Below, piece by piece: positions 1 through 7,665 of a DNA stretch of 64,000 nucleotides; positions within the stretch are counted from its first letter, which is position 1, and each line of letters begins with the position of its first letter. Position numbers and translations under genes: made by a program. The notes under the pieces were generated by a model. The model was given only the letters and a program-made list of their open reading frames with translations, was not told the DNA's origin and ran no database searches. The DNA is from Endobugula sp047636495 (GTDB lineage Bacteria; Pseudomonadota; Gammaproteobacteria; Pseudomonadales; Cellvibrionaceae). The DNA is taken from assembly GCA_047636495.1 (NCBI GenBank), contig JBLILH010000018.1, positions 3,569-67,568 of the forward strand, written 5' to 3'.

Positions 1-375
1 AGAGTATATATCGAAGATACTGATGCAGGCGGTATTGTTTATTACGTCAACTACCTTAAGTTTATTGAGCGCAGTCGTACTGAACTGCTACGTTCATTAG
101 GCTTTGGTAAAACCGCGATATTAGAAGAGGGATTGCTATTAGTCGTACAGAGTATTGAAGCGCAATACCTGGCGCCAGCAAGGCTGGATGACGAAATTAT
201 CGCTTCTGCCACAGTGAAAAAATTAGCTAAAAGTTATATCGTGTTTGAGCAGCAAGTCCGGCGCGATGGACAAATTTTGTGCGTTGCTACGGCCAAAATA
301 GCATGCGTTAATAGCCAAATGAAGCCAACGGCTTTACCCGCCCACCTGCATCGATCTATCAATAGCTTGCTGTAA
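1..375 (+). CDS. ybgC: YbgC-like acyl-CoA thioesterase, 5' truncated by window edge
   Basis: Hot-dog fold (4HBT) thioesterase that opens the tol-pal operon in many Proteobacteria; the E. coli enzyme hydrolyses short-chain acyl-CoA and acyl-ACP and is cytoplasmic. Frame 1 is open from the first base, so the start codon lies upstream and 124 residues are visible. The visible N-terminus carries the family active-site motif EDTDAGGIVYYVNYLKF (residues 5-21), with the catalytic Asp in DTD. The C-terminal beta strands follow the family pattern. Only about ten N-terminal residues should be missing compared with the usual length near 135. The gene lies 181 bp upstream of tolQ on the same strand, the standard order. 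The name is secure; the in vivo substrate is not established for the family. Confidence 0.93.
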   Translation, partial: RVYIEDTDAGGIVYYVNYLKFIERSRTELLRSLGFGKTAILEEGLLLVVQSIEAQYLAPARLDDEIIASATVKKLAKSYIVFEQQVRRDGQILCVATAKIACVNSQMKPTALPAHLHRSINSLL

Positions 376-556
376 TACGATTGTTGGCATGTTTATCATT
401 GTATTTTTGGCTATTTCCACACACAAATAAAACCTCTCATGGTAGAGTTAGACCTAAAAAAACAATCGACTAATTCTGCGTCATTGTCCGGTGTTTTTTG
501 TTGCCGTTACAGAACTTATTGATCCGTCAGTTCCTTACACATAAGGCCAATACTTT

Positions 557-1246
557 ATGACCACTCCTGATAATACCTTATCGATATATAGCCTCATTGC
601 TGAGGCGAGTTTATTAGTACAATTCGTTATGTTGATTTTATTTCTTGCTTCAGTTATTTCTTGGGTAATGATTATTCAACGTGCGTCTTATCAGCGTCGC
701 GTTAAAAGAGCCTTAGATGATTTTGAGGATCAATTTTGGTCAGGTGTCGACCTTACACAACTGTATCGCCGTGGTAACGAACTGGCTACTCAAGGTAAAG
801 TTGAAGGTGTCGAAATGATTTTTAGAGCGGGTTATAAGGAGTTTTCGCGTTTACGCCAGCAAGAAAACGTTGATGGCGTTACGATCATGGATGGAGTGCA
901 GCGTGCCATGCGCGTTGCAATGGCACGCGAAAAAGAAAAGTTGGATGCGAATTTGCCTTTTTTGGCCAGTGTGGCATCGGTGAGCCCTTATATTGGTCTA
1001 TTTGGAACTGTTTGGGGGATTATGAATTCTTTTAGAGGGTTGGCAAATGCGACCCAAGCAACGCTGGCAACTGTTGCACCAGGTATATCGGAGGCGTTGA
1101 TTGCTACAGCGATGGGTCTATTTGCGGCTATCCCCGCAGTGTTGGCTTATAATCGTTTCTCGGCAAGAGCTGAGACGCTAGCAAACAGTTATGATACTTT
1201 CGCTGAAGAGTTTATTTCTATTCTCCAGCGTCAGCTGCACCGGTAA
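557..1246 (+). CDS. tolQ: TolQ, inner-membrane proton-channel subunit
   Basis: Subunit of the inner-membrane TolQ-TolR motor, which uses the proton motive force to energise TolA and constrict the outer membrane at division. The protein has 229 residues, the usual size. A first membrane helix lies at about residues 12-38. A cytoplasmic loop follows, then two further helices around 133-160 and 170-195, including the conserved GLFGTVWGIMNSF stretch and the ExLIATAMGLFAAIPA helix. This matches the MotA/TolQ/ExbB family. It is the first gene of tolQ-tolR-tolA-tolB and ends 6 bp before tolR, so translation is probably coupled. The downstream tol genes rule out an ExbB assignment. Confidence 0.97.
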   Translation: MTTPDNTLSIYSLIAEASLLVQFVMLILFLASVISWVMIIQRASYQRRVKRALDDFEDQFWSGVDLTQLYRRGNELATQGKVEGVEMIFRAGYKEFSRLRQQENVDGVTIMDGVQRAMRVAMAREKEKLDANLPFLASVASVSPYIGLFGTVWGIMNSFRGLANATQATLATVAPGISEALIATAMGLFAAIPAVLAYNRFSARAETLANSYDTFAEEFISILQRQLHR

Positions 1247-1252
1247 TTTCTG

Positions 1253-1681
1253 ATGAGTTATCAAAAGCCCCTGCGCACCAAAAAAAAACCAATGGCTGAA
1301 ATTAACGTCGTTCCTTATATCGACGTGATGTTGGTTCTGCTTATTATTTTTATGGTGACTGCACCATTGTTGTTGCAAGGTGTACAAGTTGATCTGCCGC
1401 AGGCAAATTCGGCGCCCACGCCAAATCAAGAAGAGCCTTTAGTCATATCGGTTGATGCGCAAAATAATTACTATATCAACGTCGGTGATGATGAAAAGTC
1501 AGTAAAACCTTTATCCGATATCACCGCTCAAGTCACAAAAGTACTGCGAGTAAAGCCCCAAACACCTATTTTAGTCTGGGGTGATAGATCCGTGCCTTAT
1601 GGTACTGTTGTTGCGCTAATGACCCGTTTACAAAACGCAGGTGCCGAATCGGTAGGCCTAGTGACTGAGCCTGCTAGATAA
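1253..1681 (+). CDS. tolR: TolR, motor partner of TolQ
   Basis: ExbD/TolR family protein that forms the proton-conducting unit with TolQ and couples it to TolA. It has 142 residues: a short positively charged cytoplasmic N-terminus (RTKKKP), one membrane helix at about 18-40, and a periplasmic domain. The essential helix aspartate is present as D24 in PYIDVMLVLL, equivalent to Asp23 of E. coli. The C-terminus ends in GAESVGLVTEP, as usual for the family. It lies 6 bp after tolQ and 35 bp before tolA. Confidence 0.97.
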   Translation: MSYQKPLRTKKKPMAEINVVPYIDVMLVLLIIFMVTAPLLLQGVQVDLPQANSAPTPNQEEPLVISVDAQNNYYINVGDDEKSVKPLSDITAQVTKVLRVKPQTPILVWGDRSVPYGTVVALMTRLQNAGAESVGLVTEPAR

Positions 1682-1716
1682 TATATGTTAAATATTATTG
1701 TAATGAGGTCAGTTGA

Positions 1717-2568
1717 ATGAGGTCATATGGTGTAGCAATCATTTTTAGTGTTATTGGCCATGGCGTACTAGTGTGGCTGGTGGTGTTAGGCTGGTCGGTC
1801 GCGACAGAAAAGACGATCATCAACAAGCCAAACTATATTAAAGCCACGTTGGTTGAGTTCGAGCCAAAAACTAAGCCAATTAAGTCGGTTGTGCAAGAGA
1901 GTAAACCACCTACGCTCGACAATACTCAAAAACAGCAAGACGCAGCAAAGGAAAAACGCCAGCAGCAAGCTGAGAAACGGAAGTCAGAGCAAAAAAAGAG
2001 AGAACAAAAAAAAGCGGCTGAAGAAAAAGTGCATAAAAATCAGTTAGCTAAAAAGCGAGAAGAAGATAAAAAGAAAGCAGACGCTAAGCGAAAAAAACAA
2101 GAACAGATCAAGCAACAAAAACAACAAAAGCAACAAAAAGAAGAGGAAGAGCTGCGGAAGGCGGTGTTACAAAAAGAAGCTGAAGAAGAGCGTAAGCGCG
2201 ATTTAGATAAACGTATTAATGCTGAGAAAGCACGGATTGAAGAGGCAGAGCAGGCCGCAAACGATGAGGAGCTAGTTGCCGCTTACGGTAATATCATTAA
2301 TGAAAAAGTCAGTGCTAATTGGAGTCGACCCGCCTCTGCGCGTAATGGTATGAGTGCTTTAGTGCGGATACAGCTGGTGCCCACGGGAAAAGTGATAAAT
2401 GTCAGTGTTGCAGAAAGTAGCGGTGATCTAGCATTTGACCGCGCTGCTGTGCTGGCGGTCAACAAAGCAGATAGTTTTCCCGCGCTGCAAAATATGCCGA
2501 ATCACGTTTTTGAGAAAAACTTCCGTGTTTTCACCTTATATTTTAAACCAGAGGATTTGAGACAGTGA
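1717..2568 (+). CDS. tolA: TolA, periplasm-spanning energy transducer
   Basis: Anchored in the inner membrane and reaching across the periplasm to TolB and Pal; it transmits energy from TolQR. The 283-residue protein has one N-terminal membrane helix (about 7-28). A long Lys/Glu/Gln/Ala-rich coiled coil follows (about 65-190, with runs such as KKREQKKAAEEK), then a compact C-terminal domain (about 190-283) ending in a TonB-C-like fold. It is shorter than the 421-residue E. coli TolA because the helical middle is shorter, common outside enterics. Its stop codon overlaps the GTG start of tolB in GTGA. Confidence 0.95.
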   Translation: MRSYGVAIIFSVIGHGVLVWLVVLGWSVATEKTIINKPNYIKATLVEFEPKTKPIKSVVQESKPPTLDNTQKQQDAAKEKRQQQAEKRKSEQKKREQKKAAEEKVHKNQLAKKREEDKKKADAKRKKQEQIKQQKQQKQQKEEEELRKAVLQKEAEEERKRDLDKRINAEKARIEEAEQAANDEELVAAYGNIINEKVSANWSRPASARNGMSALVRIQLVPTGKVINVSVAESSGDLAFDRAAVLAVNKADSFPALQNMPNHVFEKNFRVFTLYFKPEDLRQ

Positions 2569-3848
2569 GATTAATGAAAGCTTTATTAATAGGTGCTATA
2601 TTATTTTCATCGTTTGCTCATGCAGAGTTGACAATACAGATTTCTAGGGGTGTCGATAATCCAACGGTCATTAGCGTAGTGCCATTTCATTATTCTGGTG
2701 TTGGCGCGTTAACCGAAGACGTTGCTAAAGTCGTATCGAACGATTTGCGCCGTAGTGGCCAATTTTCAACAATCGACCACAATAATATGTTGTCGTTGCC
2801 ATCTCTTCCTGAAAATGTAGTATATCGAGATTGGCGTTTGCTCGGGAGTGAATATCTAGTGATCGGCGATATTTCGCCTAGTGGTGCTGGCTACCAACTG
2901 GTGTTTTCTTTGTTCGATGTGGTCAGTCAAAAAAGCATTGTTTTTAACGAGGCTATTGTGGTTTCTGCAGATGGCCTACGGGATATGGCGCACCACGTTA
3001 GTGATGTAATCTATGAAGCGATTACGGGTATTCGGGGTGCATTTTCGACAGATATTATCTATGTTGAGCAGCACTCAAGTGATCGGTATCAATTAATACG
3101 TGCGGATATGGACGGTGCGCGGCCGCAAATATTGTTAAAATCGTCCGAACCTATTCTTTCTCCCTCATGGTCGCCCGATGCAAAATCGGTGGTGTATGTA
3201 TCATTTGAAACGGGTCGCCCCGCTATTTTTAAGCAAGACCTGCAAACAGGTCTGCGTGAGCAGCTGACTAATTTCACTGGTTTAAATAGTGCCCCAGCGT
3301 GGTCTCCTAACGGCAAAAAATTGGCTTTAGTGCTATCAAAAGATGGCAACCCTGAAATATATACACTTGATTTAGCTACCAAGCAGCTTGCTCGTATAAC
3401 CACGCACTTCTCGATCGATACGGAGCCCACGTGGACGGCTGACGGGCAGAGTATTATTTTCACTTCTAATCGGGGAGGTAAACCACAAATCTATATCGCG
3501 TCGATCACCCAAGGATACCCTCAACGATTAACCTTTGAAGGCGAATACAATGCCCGAGCGCAGCTCACGCCAGATGGCAAAAGTATTGTGATGGTGCATC
3601 AACGCGAAGGCGTTTTTCATATTGCCACACAAGATCTAGCAACCGGTACGGTGAAAGTGTTAACAACAGAAGGTCGTCTTGATGAGTCGCCTAGTATCGC
3701 TCCAAATGGAGCATCATTGATCTACGCTACAAAATTAGGCGGTAAAGGTATTTTGGCCAGCGTGTCACTAGATGCAGGCAGTCGCTTTAATTTACCTTCA
3801 ACGTCTGGCGATGTAAGAGAACCTGCATGGTCACCGTTCCTCAAATGA
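2565..3848 (+). CDS. tolB: TolB, periplasmic beta-propeller of the Tol-Pal system
   Basis: Periplasmic protein that binds Pal and TolA and controls their association. It has 427 residues from a GTG start overlapping the tolA stop by four bases; an in-frame ATG at 2574 is an alternative. The signal peptide ends in FAHA, with cleavage predicted near residue 20. The N-terminal alpha/beta domain covers about 21-160. The six-bladed propeller covers about 180-427, with repeated SPxWSPDxK and PxWSPNGKKLA blade motifs. The order tolA-tolB-pal is canonical. No key element appears missing. Confidence 0.97.
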   Translation: MRLMKALLIGAILFSSFAHAELTIQISRGVDNPTVISVVPFHYSGVGALTEDVAKVVSNDLRRSGQFSTIDHNNMLSLPSLPENVVYRDWRLLGSEYLVIGDISPSGAGYQLVFSLFDVVSQKSIVFNEAIVVSADGLRDMAHHVSDVIYEAITGIRGAFSTDIIYVEQHSSDRYQLIRADMDGARPQILLKSSEPILSPSWSPDAKSVVYVSFETGRPAIFKQDLQTGLREQLTNFTGLNSAPAWSPNGKKLALVLSKDGNPEIYTLDLATKQLARITTHFSIDTEPTWTADGQSIIFTSNRGGKPQIYIASITQGYPQRLTFEGEYNARAQLTPDGKSIVMVHQREGVFHIATQDLATGTVKVLTTEGRLDESPSIAPNGASLIYATKLGGKGILASVSLDAGSRFNLPSTSGDVREPAWSPFLK

Positions 3849-4084
3849 TATGTGTCCCGACTAAAATGCTATGGTAGAGTGCTCAGGCCAACAACCGATT
3901 AAACACACCTTTGTAACGTTTATAAGGTGTAGCGTAGGTGTTGGACATCGATGGCTATTGAAACTAATCTGTCATCAGTGCACACTATAGTGTTGCCCTT
4001 GTAATGTGGTATTATCGTTTTTTTAGCAAAATGTAAAAAATGTAAACACTACCGTACCTAAAACTGTTAATTTTGGAGAAAATC

Positions 4085-4612
4085 ATGTTAAGCACCATCA
4101 CTTTAGTTAAAATTATAAAGACAACATCTATTATCTTAGCGGCGGCACTATTTTTAACCGCATGCTCTAGCTCTTCTACAAAAGATACAGGCACCACTAC
4201 AGCCACTACAGCCACTACAGCATCTAACAATTTGCCAGCACCTGTTGTTACAACAGGTTCAAATACGGGTAATGTAAAAGAAGGCGTGGTCGCACCTAAA
4301 GCAAACACTTTTTACTTTGACTTCGATTCTTCAGTATTGCGTGCTGATTCACGGGCATTGCTAGATTCTCATGCCGTCGCACTTAAGGCTAAACCCCGTG
4401 CAGTTCGTTTAGAAGGCCATGCAGATGAACGTGGTACTCGTGAATACAACATTGCTTTGGGTGAGCGTCGTGCACAAGCAGTCCGCGCTTATTTACTGTC
4501 TCGCGGTATTACATCATCGTTGGAAGTGATTAGCTATGGTGAAGAAAAGCCAGCCGTTAACGAGTCGAACGATTATGCCCACCAGCAAAACCGTCGAGTT
4601 CAAATTAAGTAA
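4085..4612 (+). CDS. pal: Pal, peptidoglycan-associated outer-membrane lipoprotein
   Basis: Lipoprotein that anchors the outer membrane to peptidoglycan and is recruited to the septum by the Tol motor. The chosen ATG follows GGAG at 4075-4078 with a 6-base gap; an upstream in-frame TTG at 4073 would overlap that ribosome site. The lipobox LTAC puts the lipidated Cys at residue 27. A Thr/Ala-rich linker follows. The OmpA-like domain has FDFDSSVLRADSRALLDSHA and the peptidoglycan-contact region EGHADERGTREYN. The 175-residue length fits the family. A 236-bp spacer separates it from tolB, and a hairpin follows at 4626-4652. Confidence 0.96.
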   Translation: MLSTITLVKIIKTTSIILAAALFLTACSSSSTKDTGTTTATTATTASNNLPAPVVTTGSNTGNVKEGVVAPKANTFYFDFDSSVLRADSRALLDSHAVALKAKPRAVRLEGHADERGTREYNIALGERRAQAVRAYLLSRGITSSLEVISYGEEKPAVNESNDYAHQQNRRVQIK

Positions 4613-4625
4613 GACGTTCCATCAT

Positions 4626-4652
4626 TTAAGTCGCCATTTTATGGCGACTTAA
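4626..4652 (+). terminator. Hairpin terminator after pal
   Basis: Perfect 12-bp inverted repeat (4626-4637 with 4641-4652) and a 3-base loop, 13 bp after the pal stop. The stem core is TCGCCAT/ATGGCGA. Only a weak ATTT follows instead of a long T run, so it may be a leaky terminator or an mRNA-stabilising stem between pal and cpoB. Confidence 0.6.
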
Positions 4653-4731
4653 ATTTAACCCCCTCCCTCTTTGTTCATTGTTTGCAACTGATCTCATTAT
4701 TTTCTTTCTTTTTTGATCTTGGTGGCCTCCC

Positions 4732-5505
4732 ATGTTAATTATCCAGCGTGTATCACTTGTTGCTTTGTTGGGTGTGATATTGCCTACCGAACTTATAGCG
4801 CAAGCTGAAGTGAGAAATGCAAACGTCAGCACTCAATCTCCATCGCTTTCAGCACCGCCTTCTGAGTTAAGTGCAATATACGAAATGCAAGCATTGCAGC
4901 AAGAAGTGCAGATGCTCAGGGGAATAGTGGAAGAGCAGGCATATGCGATGAAAAGGCTAAAGCAACAACGATTAGATGACTATTTAGATCTTGATAAACG
5001 TGTCAGCGAGTTAACCCGCCAACAGCAAGAATTGACCGAAGTTACCCGCACTTCAACAGTTGCCACGGGCTCAATCTCTGCAGGTATATCTATTGTAAAC
5101 CCTGGCGTAAGTACTGTGATGGGCAGTAATAGCGAAGCGGCTAACACATTGTACAACCAAGCGATTAACTTACTGCTAGATAAGCAAGACTATGCGGGTG
5201 CCCAGACAAGATTTACTGAGTACCTTGATAAATACAAAGGCGGCCAGTACACGCCCAACGTCTATTACTGGGTCGGGCAAATATTTTTTGCTAACGGCGA
5301 GAAAAAAGCGGCGGCAGATAATTTTGAATGGTTAATTAGTGAGTATGCTCGTCATGCTAAAGTTCCCGATGCACAATTTAAATTAGCTAGAATTTATTTT
5401 GATCAAGGCAAGAAAAAAGAAGCGAAAGAGATTTTTGATAAAGTGGTTGCTAGCAATGCCGATGCTGCTTTACTCGCTAAATCTTTTATCAGCAAGAACT
5501 ACTGA
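4732..5505 (+). CDS. cpoB: CpoB (YbgF), periplasmic coordinator of Tol-Pal and PBP1B
   Basis: Periplasmic protein that links peptidoglycan synthesis with Tol-driven outer-membrane constriction. It has 257 residues: a signal peptide with likely cleavage after LIAQA (residue 25), a trimerising coiled coil at about 48-100 rich in Gln/Leu/Glu, a Ser/Thr/Gly linker, then TPR repeats from about 140 to the end. These include NTLYNQAINLLLDKQDYAGA and PNVYYWVGQIFFANGEKKAA. This is the usual last gene of tol-pal. No ribosome site is obvious directly before the ATG (GGTGGCC is close), so the exact start is slightly uncertain. Confidence 0.93.
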   Translation: MLIIQRVSLVALLGVILPTELIAQAEVRNANVSTQSPSLSAPPSELSAIYEMQALQQEVQMLRGIVEEQAYAMKRLKQQRLDDYLDLDKRVSELTRQQQELTEVTRTSTVATGSISAGISIVNPGVSTVMGSNSEAANTLYNQAINLLLDKQDYAGAQTRFTEYLDKYKGGQYTPNVYYWVGQIFFANGEKKAAADNFEWLISEYARHAKVPDAQFKLARIYFDQGKKKEAKEIFDKVVASNADAALLAKSFISKNY

Positions 5506-5951
5506 TGCCTCACTGTTGTTTAAGTAACACTTTTTCGCAAGCTGTGGAGTCAATGTTAACGCGTTTATAGTGTTTAGGTTTGGTGTTAAGCGTGAGTTAG
5601 GTATTGATTACTGAGGTATGTTACGAGTACGTCCGTTTAACTCCACCGCCAGCAGGGGTTACAGGGATATGATAAAAGCAAGTTTAGCTGGCGCAAAAAT
5701 TTGCCTATGCTGGTAAAAACTTCAGCAATCAATGCTTAGAACGTTAACGGGGCAGCAGTGGCCGATACCGGCTTTTTTGTTTTTTTTCTTTTTGAAATTT
5801 ACGCAACGAGTGTTGTCTGTTGTATTAGAGCCGTTTGCCATTCGCCAAAACTTGGGGCTGTCCGTCCGCATGTTCAGGCTGATAACCGTAGATTGTTAAC
5901 GGATTTTTCATTATACTCGTCGCCTATTTTTTACCCACTCTTCGAAAGCCC
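5506..5951 (+). other. 446-bp spacer between cpoB and queE; putative leader
   Basis: No protein gene is convincing here. The stretch holds a 7-bp inverted repeat CGCCAGC/GCTGGCG (5647-5653 and 5687-5693), a 20-bp sequence at 5741-5760 resembling the ends of the transposable element at 47450-47560, and a terminator-like GCCG/CGGC hairpin with T tract at 5761-5790. Transcription of queE probably starts here. A queuosine-responsive leader is possible, but I could not match a known preQ1 riboswitch consensus. Confidence 0.4.
5761..5790 (+). terminator. Short hairpin followed by T-rich tract upstream of queE
   Basis: GCCG (5761-5764) pairs with CGGC (5769-5772) around a 4-base loop; TTTTTT and a second T-rich run follow. 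It ends 160 bp before queE. It could terminate read-through from cpoB, terminate a small leader RNA, or act as an attenuator. Confidence 0.45.
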
Positions 5952-6608
5952 ATGTTAAAGACAGCCTCATCATTAAAAATTACCGAAATATTTTTTTCAA
6001 TCCAAGGCGAAGCGCAGACTGTGGGCAAGCCTACTGTATTTGTTCGCTTAACCGGTTGCCCTTTGCGTTGCACATATTGCGACTCGGAATATGCTTTTTA
6101 TGGAGGAGAGCGAATGGCGTTAAGCGACATTATGGCTAAAGTGATGTCTTATGGCGCGAGTTATGTCTGTGTGACGGGGGGGGAGCCATTGGCGCAACCT
6201 GAAACGCGCAGGTTATTAACCGCACTATGTGAGCAGGGCTTACGAGTCTCTATTGAGACCAGTGGCGCGTTATCTATTAATAATGTTGATCCTCGAGTTA
6301 GTATTGTTATGGATCTTAAAACGCCATCGTCAGGCGAAGTCGGGCGTAATGATTATGCCAATATCCCGCTGCTAGGGCAGGGAGATCAGGTGAAGTTTGT
6401 GATTGGCGATCGTCAAGATTATGAGTGGTCGCTTTTTAAAATCAATGAATACGACTTGAGTGCAAAGGTTCCGGAAATATTATTCTCCCCTATTTACGAG
6501 CAATTAGACGCTCGCCAGTTGGTTGAATGGATTTTAGCTGATCGTGCTCCTGTGAGGTTTCAAATGCAGTTACACAAAGCACTATGGGGCGACAAACCAG
6601 GGCGTTAA
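5952..6608 (+). CDS. queE: 7-carboxy-7-deazaguanine synthase
   Basis: Radical SAM enzyme that converts 6-carboxytetrahydropterin to 7-carboxy-7-deazaguanine on the path to queuosine in tRNA. It has 218 residues. The N-terminal FSIQGEAQTVGKPTVFVRL is typical. The [4Fe-4S] cluster ligands are C36, C40 and C43 in GCPLRCTYCDSEYAF, the usual CX3CX2C. The SAM-binding VTGGEPLAQPE follows near residue 75, and the family C-terminus LHKALWG is present. It lies 56 bp before queC, the next but one enzyme of the route (queD and queF are not in the window). Confidence 0.95.
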   Translation: MLKTASSLKITEIFFSIQGEAQTVGKPTVFVRLTGCPLRCTYCDSEYAFYGGERMALSDIMAKVMSYGASYVCVTGGEPLAQPETRRLLTALCEQGLRVSIETSGALSINNVDPRVSIVMDLKTPSSGEVGRNDYANIPLLGQGDQVKFVIGDRQDYEWSLFKINEYDLSAKVPEILFSPIYEQLDARQLVEWILADRAPVRFQMQLHKALWGDKPGR

Positions 6609-6664
6609 TAGTACTTATACAACACATGTGTTTTATATTAATCATTTTTTATAGGTGAATGTTT

Positions 6665-7348
6665 ATGGCTTCGTCTGCACCCAAAGCGGTTGTACTTGTT
6701 TCTGGTGGTTTAGATTCAACCACGGTTCTTGCTATTGCTCAACGTCAAGGTTATGAATGCTATACCCTGAGCTTTGATTATGGCCAGCGACATCGAGCAG
6801 AACTGATCGCTGCTGAGCGATTGTCTTCAAAGATGAACGCTACTGAGCATAAGACCATTGTGCTTGATTTACGTACGATAGGCGGCTCTGCATTAACAGA
6901 TGATATGATTGATGTTCCAGAGACCGCAAGTGAAGGTATTCCAGTCACGTATGTGCCAGCGCGTAATACGGTATTCTTGTCTATAGCCCTAGGTTGGGCC
7001 GAAGTACTGGGTGCGAGCGATATTTTTATTGGTGTAAACGCTGTTGATTACTCGGGCTATCCCGATTGCCGTCTTGCTTATATCAAGTCTTATGAACAGA
7101 TGGCGAATTTAGCTACTAAGGCATGCGTTGAAGGTCAGCCGCTACGGATCCAAACGCCGCTAATAGACTTGACCAAAGCTGATATTATTCGCCAAGGAAT
7201 CATCCTGGGCATTAGCTATGCAGAAACAATTTCATGTTATCAGGCAAATGCAAACGGTGATGCTTGTGGTAAGTGCGATAGTTGTCGTTTACGTCAACAA
7301 GGTTTTGCCGATGCGGGAGTCAATGATCCAACAAAATATGCACGTTAA
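6665..7348 (+). CDS. queC: 7-cyano-7-deazaguanine synthase
   Basis: ATP-dependent ligase that makes preQ0 from 7-carboxy-7-deazaguanine and ammonia. The PP-loop SGGLDS is at residues 13-18, and a C-terminal zinc site is formed by the Cys residues in the CGKCDSCRLR region. The length of 227 residues is normal. I chose the ATG at 6665 over the in-frame ATG at 6659 because the ribosome site AGGTG (6653-6657) is 7 bases from the former and only 1 base from the latter. It forms an operon with queE and is followed by tRNA-Lys. Confidence 0.95.
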   Translation: MASSAPKAVVLVSGGLDSTTVLAIAQRQGYECYTLSFDYGQRHRAELIAAERLSSKMNATEHKTIVLDLRTIGGSALTDDMIDVPETASEGIPVTYVPARNTVFLSIALGWAEVLGASDIFIGVNAVDYSGYPDCRLAYIKSYEQMANLATKACVEGQPLRIQTPLIDLTKADIIRQGIILGISYAETISCYQANANGDACGKCDSCRLRQQGFADAGVNDPTKYAR

Positions 7349-7464
7349 AGCACGGAATAAATTTAAACGACAAATAATACAGAAAAGGCTTGAAATTTCC
7401 CGTGTAATCATTAATATGTGCGCCTCGTTGAGCAGCAAGTTTAACGTTTACCAACACAACATTC

Positions 7465-7540
7465 GGGTCGTTAGCTCAGTTGGTAGAGCAGTTGGCTTTT
7501 AACCAATTGGTCGCGCGTTCGAGTCGCGCACGACCCACCA
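7465..7540 (+). tRNA. tRNA-Lys (anticodon TTT)
   Basis: A 76-base tRNA with CCA encoded. The acceptor stem is GGGTCGT/ACGACCC. The D arm begins GCTC; the anticodon stem GTTGG/CCAAT (with a G-T pair) encloses the loop CTTTTAA. The T arm is GCGCG-TTCGAGT-CGCGC. The anticodon TTT reads AAA and AAG. A strong terminator follows directly. Confidence 0.98.
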
Positions 7541-7545
7541 TTATT

Positions 7546-7578
7546 AAAAAGGCTACCCATTGGGTAGCCTTTTTTTTA
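7546..7578 (+). terminator. Rho-independent terminator after tRNA-Lys
   Basis: GGCTACCC (7551-7558) pairs with GGGTAGCC (7562-7569) around a 3-base loop, preceded by an A run and followed by nine Ts. It is a textbook intrinsic terminator. Confidence 0.92.
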
Positions 7579-7665
7579 CATCGATTTTGCCTTTATATTG
7601 TAGTGTTTATTCCAAACATTTGTATCGGGCACTTATATCAGACACTTATTTCAGGAATATTCCCT

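Noticed and set aside
5506..5951. preQ1 riboswitch before queE
   Set aside because: No compact preQ1-I or preQ1-II consensus could be matched; kept only as an unexplained leader.
5758..5958. 66-codon plus-strand frame upstream of queE
   Set aside because: It begins inside the terminator-like T tract region, has low-complexity Phe-rich start and overlaps queE; no ribosome site.
7218..7502. 94-codon frame overlapping the end of queC and tRNA-Lys
   Set aside because: Runs through a tRNA and is out of frame with queC; shadow frame.
7480..7665. N-terminal extension of the ABC-F frame through tRNA-Lys and its terminator
   Set aside because: It would translate a tRNA gene. Homology starts at the TTG at 7666 with a suitable ribosome site.
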